A stretch of DNA of 10,951 nt, from the NCBI GenBank assembly GCA_003505715.1, contig DNXU01000438.1, forward strand, positions 4,911 to 15,861, read 5' to 3'. Shown here one piece after another: positions 1-6,759 of this stretch. Position 1 is the stretch's first letter. Each line of letters starts with the position of its first letter. The notes under the pieces were generated by a model that saw nothing but the letters and a program-made list of their open reading frames with translations, did not search any database and was not told where the DNA came from. Position numbers and translations under genes: made by a program. Source of the stretch: Cyanobacteria bacterium UBA8803 (GTDB taxonomy: Bacteria > Cyanobacteriota > Cyanobacteriia > Cyanobacteriales > Coleofasciculaceae).

Positions 1-1017
1 GAGATATCCGCTTCTACTCAAAGCGGTCAGGGGGGTAATGTCTCAGTCCAAGCCTCAGGAGGTACGGTGTCACTCACTGACCATAGCCAGATTCAATCAG
101 AAGCCACTCAGGGAGGTCAAGCAGGCAATCTCGAAATTATCGCCGACCAACTCACACTTCGAGATGGTTCTAGTGCTACCGTCAGCAGCCCTCAAGGACA
201 AGCAGGTAATCTCTCAATTTTTGCCCATACCCTCTTGTTAGACGATGGACAAATCACTGCTGAAACCGGAAAAAGGAGTGAGCGAGGAGGGGCAAATATC
301 AACCTGCAACTCACCGATTTATTACTCCTGCGTAATCAAAGCCTCATTTCAGCCAATGCTCAGGGTGATGCTAATGGCGGCAATATTACAATCAGCGCTC
401 CCTTTGTCATTGCTGTGCCGCTAGAAAATAGCGATATTATTGCCAATGCTGTCGGGGGTGACGGGGGACGCATTAACATCACTGCCCATCGCGTATTCGG
501 TCTCAAGCAGCAGAACGGACAGACTTTCGACGCTTTAAGGAGCAATTCCACCAGCGACATCAGCGCCAGTTCTCAATTTGGTATCCAGGGCACTATTAAC
601 ATCCAATCCCTCAATGTTGACCCTAGCCAAGGACTCGGTGAACTCCCCATTGATATTGTCGATCCCAGCAATCAAATTGCCAGAGGGTGTGGAGTCACAG
701 GTGGCACAACTGCTAACCGTCAAAGTCAATTTGTGGTTACTGGAAGAGGTGGACTTCCTCCTGGCCCGGATGACCTGCAAACCGTCGGAACTGCTGCGCC
801 AGAGTGGGTTACTCCTGAGATCGGTCAGTTCAGCCCAGCCGAGATTCCCGATGAATCTCTGGTTAACGATTCCAGCTATGCCACCGATACCCTAGTCGAA
901 GCTCAAGGTATGGTCAAAATGGCTAATGGTGAATTGCTGCTCACTGCTCAAGCGTCTACCGTAACCCCTCATCCGTCTGGAGTGTCCAGCCAATTTTGTG
1001 CCCCTGCTAGGAATTAA
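1..1017 (+). CDS. C-terminal part of a TpsA-type secreted exoprotein (filamentous haemagglutinin / S-layer-like), 5' end outside window
   Basis: The frame is open from the first base and ends at TAA 1015-1017, giving 338 residues of a longer protein; no start is visible. The N-terminal half has the low-complexity beta-helix style of TpsA adhesins: Gly/Asn/Ser/Thr-rich, with recurring phrases such as QGGNVSVQA and QAGNLSIFA and alternating hydrophobic strands. From about residue 225 it becomes the non-repetitive tail typical of cyanobacterial haemagglutination-domain proteins, with ARGCGVTGGT and then QFVVTGRGGLPPGPDDL. The fragment has only two cysteines, C230 and C333, the latter six residues from the end. 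The secretion signal and TPS domain, normally N-terminal, would lie upstream. The next gene on the same strand encodes a TpsB transporter, so this is very likely its substrate, exported to the cell surface or released. The exact role (adhesin, sheath or contact protein) cannot be told from the tail. Confidence 0.86.
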   Translation, partial: EISASTQSGQGGNVSVQASGGTVSLTDHSQIQSEATQGGQAGNLEIIADQLTLRDGSSATVSSPQGQAGNLSIFAHTLLLDDGQITAETGKRSERGGANINLQLTDLLLLRNQSLISANAQGDANGGNITISAPFVIAVPLENSDIIANAVGGDGGRINITAHRVFGLKQQNGQTFDALRSNSTSDISASSQFGIQGTINIQSLNVDPSQGLGELPIDIVDPSNQIARGCGVTGGTTANRQSQFVVTGRGGLPPGPDDLQTVGTAAPEWVTPEIGQFSPAEIPDESLVNDSSYATDTLVEAQGMVKMANGELLLTAQASTVTPHPSGVSSQFCAPARN

Positions 1018-1082
1018 GGCTTTTTGTAGTAAATTAAGGCTGTACAGTACATTCAAATCTAGAAATGTGCATCTATCTTAAG

Positions 1083-1088
1083 TAGAAT
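1083..1088 (+). promoter_or_regulatory. candidate -10 box for the tpsB-CHAT genes
   Basis: The 151-base gap between the exoprotein stop and the transporter start contains TAGAAT (5 of 6 to the sigma-70 -10 consensus). TAGAAA (4 of 6 to the -35) sits 17 bases upstream at 1060-1065. A start near 1095 would leave a leader of about 74 bases. There is no convincing terminator hairpin in the gap, so read-through from the exoprotein gene is equally possible. This is a consensus match by eye only. Confidence 0.25.
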
Positions 1089-1168
1089 ATCGCTGACTAA
1101 AGCTAGTGGCTCTAAAAGTAAATGGATAAATCGCTCGGTTCCAAGTTACTCTCTAGCACTGACTACAA

Positions 1169-3034
1169 ATGCAGCCTAACTTCTTGCGGTTGTTTCAATA
1201 CCCCTACAAGCCCTGCTGGCTCAGCTTCACGCTAGTCTGCCTCAGTCTGAACCCCAAGCTAGTCTATGCTCAGGAACTGGCAGCGAGTCAAAATGGAGTA
1301 GGTGCCACGTCACCCCCACCACAACCAATCACTCTCATAGAAAAAGAGGGGGTGGCACCAACCACTCCGCTATCCGTTGCCCAAGTCCCACGGGAGGAGC
1401 AACCTCCATCCTTAGAACCTCTACCCAAACCACGTACCTTACCCACCCTACCCTCCGATCCGCAACTCCTCTCACCCCCAACTCCAGACTTTCCTCCCCC
1501 AGAATCTACTCCAGAGGATACTCCCGCCACACTCGTGGTTGAAGAATTTAAGTTTGAAGGCAATACTGTCTTCAGCGATGCAGAACTAACAGAACAGCTC
1601 AAAGACTACCTAGGACGCCGGATTTCTTTTGCCGAACTGCTGCAAGCCCGAACAGCAATCACCCAACTATATACCCAAAACGGTTACACCACCTCTGGAG
1701 CGATCATTCCCCAACAAAAAATTTCCAACCCCGACTCAGCTGTTGTCACCCTCAAAATAGTCGAAGGGAGTGTAGAGCGAATTAATGTGATCGGCACACG
1801 ACGATTAAAACCCAGTTACATCAGTAGTCGGCTAGCACTCGCCCAGACTAAACCCTTAAACATCAATAGCTTACTAGAGAAATTGCAACTGCTGCAAATC
1901 GATCCCCGGATTGAAAACTTATCAGCTGATTTGCAAGCCGGAACTCGACCTGGTACTAATATTCTCCAAGTCACGGTGACAGAGGCAGACACCTTTAGCA
2001 CTGATCTAATATCAGATAATACGCGATCGCCCACTGTGGGAAGCGTCCACCGTCGGATTGTCCTCAATGAAGCTAATCTTTTGGGTTTTGGGGATTCTGT
2101 CAGCCTCGGTTACACGAATACCGATGGTAGTAACGGTGGCGATTTGAGCTATACTTTCCCAGTTAGTCCTAAGCAGAGTCAGTTAACGTTTGCCTTTGGG
2201 ATAACAGATAGTAACGTCATTGAAAATCCCTTTGATCGCCTCGATATTTCATCCAAGTATCGTTATTATGAACTAACATTCCGCCATCCCGCGCTCCGAA
2301 CACCGACTCAAGAACTAGCCTTCGGACTCACGTTTTCCCACCAACGCAGCCAAACTTTCCTCGGTGTTGATGATATCGGTCCGTTTCCCCTCGCTCCTGG
2401 TGCTGATGAGCAGGGACGTACCAACGTCTCCGCACTGCGATTTTTTCAAGAGTGGACAAAGCGCAGCAATCAAGAAGTTTTAGCATTTCGGTCTCAGTTT
2501 AGTCTAGGATTAGATCTTTTTGGGGCGACAACCCATGAAGGTGAAGAACCCGACAGCCGCTTTTTTACCTGGCGAGGACAAGGACAATGGGCGCGTTTGC
2601 TGAGACGGGACACTCTCCTCCTGCTCAGAACCGATTTTCAACTCTCCGGTAGTCAGTTGTTGGGGTTAGAGCAGTTTGGCATCGGAGGGCAAGAAAGTGT
2701 GCGGGGCTACCGACAAGACTATTTACTTAAAGATAATGGTTTTCTAGCCTCAGCAGAACTGCGCCTGCCCATTCTCCGCGTTTCCAAAGTCCGAGGACTG
2801 TTGCAAGTCGCACCTTTTGTTGAATTCGGTACAGCGTGGAATAAGGGTGAGCAATCTTCAGATTCTGATATTCCTGATACGTTGGTTAGTACTGGATTGG
2901 GTTTGCTGTGGCAGATGAACGATAATCTCACAGCTCGTTTAGATTTTGGGATTCCGCTTATATCTATCCAAGAAAAAGGTGACACATGGCAAGAAAAGGG
3001 CATTTATTTCTCTATCGAATACTCACCTTTCTAA
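1169..3034 (+). CDS. Two-partner secretion outer-membrane transporter, ShlB/FhaC/HecB family (TpsB)
   Basis: A 621-residue outer-membrane pore that recognises its TpsA partner in the periplasm and moves it across the outer membrane. Layout: signal peptide about 1-34 (hydrophobic core 17-28, likely cut after VYA); a long Pro-rich linker about 48-119; a ShlB-type POTRA domain about 122-198; a second POTRA-like segment about 203-272; then a 16-strand-type barrel to the end. The hallmark VRGYR of the Omp85/TpsB superfamily is at 511-515 within GIGGQESVRGYR, and the chain ends in Phe621, as outer-membrane barrels usually do. Length fits cyanobacterial TpsB proteins. ATG 1169 is chosen because it directly precedes the signal peptide, although no clear Shine-Dalgarno is visible. 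The upstream neighbour is the presumed substrate. The next gene starts inside its last 49 bases, pointing to co-translation. Confidence 0.95.
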   Translation: MQPNFLRLFQYPYKPCWLSFTLVCLSLNPKLVYAQELAASQNGVGATSPPPQPITLIEKEGVAPTTPLSVAQVPREEQPPSLEPLPKPRTLPTLPSDPQLLSPPTPDFPPPESTPEDTPATLVVEEFKFEGNTVFSDAELTEQLKDYLGRRISFAELLQARTAITQLYTQNGYTTSGAIIPQQKISNPDSAVVTLKIVEGSVERINVIGTRRLKPSYISSRLALAQTKPLNINSLLEKLQLLQIDPRIENLSADLQAGTRPGTNILQVTVTEADTFSTDLISDNTRSPTVGSVHRRIVLNEANLLGFGDSVSLGYTNTDGSNGGDLSYTFPVSPKQSQLTFAFGITDSNVIENPFDRLDISSKYRYYELTFRHPALRTPTQELAFGLTFSHQRSQTFLGVDDIGPFPLAPGADEQGRTNVSALRFFQEWTKRSNQEVLAFRSQFSLGLDLFGATTHEGEEPDSRFFTWRGQGQWARLLRRDTLLLLRTDFQLSGSQLLGLEQFGIGGQESVRGYRQDYLLKDNGFLASAELRLPILRVSKVRGLLQVAPFVEFGTAWNKGEQSSDSDIPDTLVSTGLGLLWQMNDNLTARLDFGIPLISIQEKGDTWQEKGIYFSIEYSPF

Positions 3035-5994
3035 AGTCTTCGATATTAACGTTAAAAAATTTACTTAGCGATCGCCAAATCGGCAAGCGTTCATTTAAAT
3101 ATCTTTTAATAGCCTGCTTATCCTTATGGCTCTGTATCCTAGAGTTACCAGGAATTGCCTTCAGCACTAGCGAGATAATCGCTAACGGCTTAAGACCCAA
3201 CATTAAACTAACACAAAACCTCTTAACTTCCTCATCTTACTTACCAGAAACTCACGTACCAATTCCCTTTAACAAGGGAATTAGGGGGGATGAAACCCAA
3301 ACAGAAACATTGGAACAACAGGCAAAAACTCTCTACGAAACGGGACGCTATGCTGAAGCCGCCCAGTTGTTGGAGCAAGCACTCCACGATTATCAAAAAC
3401 GGGGAGATATCATCACACAAGCCGTAATTCTAAGTAATCTTGCCCTCAGTTATCAACAACTTGGAACGTGGGACAAGGCAGCTCCAGCGATTGAGCAAGC
3501 GTTGAATTTGCTCAAACAAGCGCCTAAAGATACACCCAGTCGTTCAGCCGTCTGGGCCCAAGCCTTGGACGTACTGGCAAGTTTGCAACTAGCAGAGGGA
3601 AAAACAGAAAAAGCCGTCGATTCCTGGGAACAGTCCGCCCAATTATACAATCAGCTAGGGGATTCTACCCGTGCCACCCGCAGTCGCATCAATCAGGCAC
3701 AAGCGTTACAAGCATTAGGGTTATACCGTCAAGCTATCTTTACATTAAATAGTGTCAAAAAAGACCTGCAATCTGAGCCAGACTCTCTCGCTAAGGCGGA
3801 GAACTTAAGGAGCCTAGGAGATGCTCTACGCGGAATTGGCAACTTGGAGTGTAATCAGGAGAAGTCCCAGTCAAGCTCAGATTGTGTTGGTGCAACAGAA
3901 GTACTACAGGAAAGCCTAGAAATTGCCAAACAACTCCAATCACCCGCAGCGATCGCGGCAGCTAATTTGAGCCTTGGTAATGTGGCTGTTGCCCAGAGTC
4001 GGTTGGCTAGTGAGCAAGGGAAGAATAATGCAGCGCAGCGCCAAACAGCCAATCAGATGACTCAAAACGCCTTAGATTTTTATCAACAGGCAATGGCGAT
4101 GCCCATCCCAGCCATTCAAACCCAAGCTCAACTGAACTACCTACGCTTATTGGTAGAACTAGAACAATGGTCAGAGGCCGAAAAACTTTATCCAGAGGTG
4201 CAACAGCAGATTGAGAACTTACCCCCAGGGCGATCGCAAATTTACGCTCAGGTAAACCTCGCGATCAGTTTAAGAAAAATCAGTACCAGGAAGGAAACCA
4301 TTGGCAGTTTAACCACTCCAAGTTTTCAGGAAATTGACCAAATTTTGACTGCTGCCCGTCAAGAAGCAGAACTTCTGCAAGATGTGCGATCGCAAGCTCT
4401 GGTACTAGAGGAACAAGGACAACTTTATCAAAAAACTCAGCAATTACCAGTTGCTAGAATGTTATCTCAACAGACCTTGAATCTGTCCCAGTCGATCCAA
4501 GCATCAGAAATTTCCTATCGAGCCGCATGGCAACTAGGTCGCATCCTCAAGGCGCAGGCAAAGGACAATGAACAACAAGGAAATATTACCCAAGCACAGG
4601 AAAATTATCAGGCAGCGATCGCCGCTTACACCACAGCCTACGAGGAACTAAAATCAGTACGTAGTGACCTACTTGCTGCCAGCGCTGATGTGCAGTTTTC
4701 CTTCCGGAAAAGTGTTGAACCGGTCTATCGCGAACTTGTAGATTTATTGCTGCAATTGTCTCCTGAGGAAATAGCATCTAGCCAGAACAAACAGGACAAG
4801 CCACCACAACCCACCTCTGCCAAGATAGAATCGAGCCTGGAAAAACAGAAAAAACTGAAAAAAGCTCGTGAAGTCCTAGAAGCATTGCAGGTGGCAGAAC
4901 TACAAAACTACTTCCAGCAAGCCTGCGAGGATGTCAAGCTAGAACTGGATCAAGTGGTGGAACAGGGAGAGCAAACAGGCCAGAAAGCTGCCGTGATTTA
5001 CCCGATTATCCTAGATGATCGTCTAGAGGTGATTCTCAAACTGCCCAATGAAAAAGACTTATACCAGTATCCCCCCCTCAAACTTTCCAGAAACCAGATT
5101 GAGAAACGCTTGCATGAGTTCCAGAATAACTTGCGGGATGAGTATAAATTCAAAGGAGTCAGGGAAAGCGGCCAAGTCATTTACAACTGGCTAATTGAGC
5201 CTGTGAGCCAGCTTTTAGAGCGCAGTGGGGTTCACACCCTCATCTTCATCCAAGACGGTCCACTACGGACAACGCCCATGTCTGCACTCTATGATGGCAA
5301 CCAATTTCTGGTGGAAAAGTACGCTGTGGTGCTGGTATTAGGGTTGGAAGTGCGCGATCCCACTCCCCTAGACCGTTCCAATCTGCATGTGCTAGCCGCT
5401 GGTTTGACCGATCCGCCGGAACAATTTGAGCAGTATGGTAAACTCCCTTACGTTAACTTGGAGCTAAATGAGATTAAGAACTCAGGAGTCTCTGTTGCCT
5501 TGCTCCAAGACCATAACTTTACGAAAGAGGCATTCAATAAAACGCTAAATCAAGACAATTTCCAAGTCGTGCATCTGGCAACCCACGGTCAATTTGGTGC
5601 TGATCCAAACAGTACCTATATATTGACCGCAGACGGTGAAATTAAACTTAATCAACTGGATGAGATGTTCCGTATTCTCCGGGGAATCCAAACCAAGGAG
5701 GTTGACTTGCTCGTCCTGAGTGCTTGCAAGACAGCAACAGGGAGCGATCGCGCTGTATTGGGAATTGCGGGTACTACAGTACGAGCAGGTGCCAAGAGTG
5801 CGATCGCTGGCTTGTGGAGTTTAGCAGACTCATCCAGTGTCGAGTTTAGTGAAAAAGTTTATCAAAATCTGGGTAAACCGAATATCACGCGAGCTGAAGC
5901 GCTTCGACAAGCCCAATTAGGACTCTTGAACGATAGACGCTACACTCATCCCCGCTATTGGGCACCGTATGTTCTGGTTGGTAGCTGGTTGTAA
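2986..5994 (+). CDS. Exported TPR-CHAT protein (caspase-like protease family)
   Basis: A 1002-residue protein. CHAT domains are clan CD (caspase/separase-like) peptidases, often carried on TPR scaffolds. After a basic N-terminus there is a hydrophobic segment about 38-59 (LLIACLSLWLCILELPG), read as a signal peptide or anchor, so it probably works in the periplasm or outside. TPR helices run from about 110 to 560 (for example ETGRYAEAAQLLEQAL), followed by a Lys/Glu-rich coiled-coil stretch about 605-635. The CHAT domain spans about 626-1002: EALQVAELQNYF opens it, with the DGPLRTTPMSALYDG strand-turn, catalytic His867 in HLATHGQF and catalytic Cys914 in VLSACKTATG. Both catalytic residues are present. 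ATG 2986 is preceded by AAGGTG five bases upstream, inside the transporter gene; the 49-base overlap suggests translational coupling. Substrate unknown; the secreted exoprotein, the transporter or DUF928 are contextual candidates. Confidence 0.93.
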   Translation: MARKGHLFLYRILTFLKSSILTLKNLLSDRQIGKRSFKYLLIACLSLWLCILELPGIAFSTSEIIANGLRPNIKLTQNLLTSSSYLPETHVPIPFNKGIRGDETQTETLEQQAKTLYETGRYAEAAQLLEQALHDYQKRGDIITQAVILSNLALSYQQLGTWDKAAPAIEQALNLLKQAPKDTPSRSAVWAQALDVLASLQLAEGKTEKAVDSWEQSAQLYNQLGDSTRATRSRINQAQALQALGLYRQAIFTLNSVKKDLQSEPDSLAKAENLRSLGDALRGIGNLECNQEKSQSSSDCVGATEVLQESLEIAKQLQSPAAIAAANLSLGNVAVAQSRLASEQGKNNAAQRQTANQMTQNALDFYQQAMAMPIPAIQTQAQLNYLRLLVELEQWSEAEKLYPEVQQQIENLPPGRSQIYAQVNLAISLRKISTRKETIGSLTTPSFQEIDQILTAARQEAELLQDVRSQALVLEEQGQLYQKTQQLPVARMLSQQTLNLSQSIQASEISYRAAWQLGRILKAQAKDNEQQGNITQAQENYQAAIAAYTTAYEELKSVRSDLLAASADVQFSFRKSVEPVYRELVDLLLQLSPEEIASSQNKQDKPPQPTSAKIESSLEKQKKLKKAREVLEALQVAELQNYFQQACEDVKLELDQVVEQGEQTGQKAAVIYPIILDDRLEVILKLPNEKDLYQYPPLKLSRNQIEKRLHEFQNNLRDEYKFKGVRESGQVIYNWLIEPVSQLLERSGVHTLIFIQDGPLRTTPMSALYDGNQFLVEKYAVVLVLGLEVRDPTPLDRSNLHVLAAGLTDPPEQFEQYGKLPYVNLELNEIKNSGVSVALLQDHNFTKEAFNKTLNQDNFQVVHLATHGQFGADPNSTYILTADGEIKLNQLDEMFRILRGIQTKEVDLLVLSACKTATGSDRAVLGIAGTTVRAGAKSAIAGLWSLADSSSVEFSEKVYQNLGKPNITRAEALRQAQLGLLNDRRYTHPRYWAPYVLVGSWL
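3261..3291. repeat. cyanobacterial palindromic repeat lying inside the CHAT gene
   Basis: A perfect 9-base inverted repeat, AATTCCCTT (3261-3269) and AAGGGAATT (3274-3282), encloses the loop TAAC and is followed by AGGGGGGAT. This resembles the dispersed C/G-rich hairpins with a TTAACAAGG core seen between cyanobacterial genes (recalled, not searched). Here it is in frame and read as PIPFNKGIRGD (residues 92-102), in the linker between the signal segment and the first TPR. Confidence 0.6.
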
Positions 5995-6722
5995 TACTCG
6001 TTGTCTTGTTGGCTTTTGACCTCAAATGCTTCAGGCTTTAACTCAACAACCGGAGCCTCTGCAAACTCTGGAAGCATGGGATCGACCTCTCCCAGAAGCG
6101 TCCGCCATTGCTCTAAATTCCTCATGGGAGACTGGGCAAGTTGATCGAGGCGATCGAACCAAAGGTTCGGACTAGAACCAACTCTTACTCGTTTGATCCA
6201 GCCCGCTACACTGGGATTGTTGGTGTTATCGTTGGCATCACAAATAATCCTGAAAATCCAAAAGTATTCCTTGTCAGGCTCTAGTTCGGTTTCAGTATTG
6301 GGGAGTGTGACCTTGACAATACCTGGGTTTTCCGGTAAAGGGAAGACAAGTTTTTGATTTTTCAGTACCGACTCCTCGTTTTCATCTCGCAACTCCAACT
6401 CTACGGTAGCTACATAAGAGACTTGAGCGTTTTGCTCTTGGTCGGGTGCTTGACTATAAGGTAAGTAAAACAGGAAGGTGGGATGAGCAAGAGTGGTCAG
6501 TGCTGGATTACTGTCATCAACTAAAGCAGTTAAAGATCTTTCCCGATCTGCGGCATAGCATTCTCCCCGTACTCCACCCGCCCTACGGCTACCAGTGGGT
6601 TTCCCAAAGCTTTGGGCTTGTGCGTTGGAGGAGATGAAAGGCAATGCTATCGAACTAGACAATAATGCAACGAGCGTGCCTGTAAGCAATCTTTTATAGA
6701 ACAGCGATGACTTAAAATTCAT
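5955..6722 (-). CDS. Exported DUF928-family protein
   Basis: A 255-residue protein of the cyanobacterial DUF928 family, whose function is unknown. ATG 6722 is chosen over an upstream in-frame start at 6797 because it puts a classic signal peptide at the N-terminus (basic start, hydrophobic 12-30, AQA cut site at 34-36). A GGAG sits 11 bases upstream, and the longer form would run 38 bases into the upstream gene. Family features visible: GGVRGECYA with Cys55, FLFYLPYS near 84-90, a beta-rich central domain with LELRDENE, LPNTETELEPDKEYFW and IICDAND (Cys161), GWIKRV, then a helical tail (LEQWRTLLGEV). The two cysteines could form a disulfide in the periplasm. It lies 37 bases downstream of the TIR-CHASE2 gene on the same strand, so an operon is likely. 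Its 3' end overlaps the convergent CHAT gene by 40 bases. From memory, DUF928 genes often neighbour CHAT and CHASE2 genes in cyanobacteria. Confidence 0.87.
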   Translation of the reverse strand: MNFKSSLFYKRLLTGTLVALLSSSIALPFISSNAQAQSFGKPTGSRRAGGVRGECYAADRERSLTALVDDSNPALTTLAHPTFLFYLPYSQAPDQEQNAQVSYVATVELELRDENEESVLKNQKLVFPLPENPGIVKVTLPNTETELEPDKEYFWIFRIICDANDNTNNPSVAGWIKRVRVGSSPNLWFDRLDQLAQSPMRNLEQWRTLLGEVDPMLPEFAEAPVVELKPEAFEVKSQQDNEYYNQLPTRTYGAQ

Positions 6723-6759
6723 AGATAGTCGCACTCCAGATAGAGATGTACTTGAAAAT

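Noticed and set aside
1042..1050. GTACAGTAC in the gap before the transporter gene, considered as a LexA-like box
   Set aside because: Spacing and flanks do not match the cyanobacterial LexA pattern well, and nothing in the neighbouring genes points to DNA damage control.
1288..1602. 104-codon minus-strand frame rich in Gly and Ser
   Set aside because: It is the antisense shadow of the proline-rich linker of the transporter gene; low complexity explains the lack of stops.
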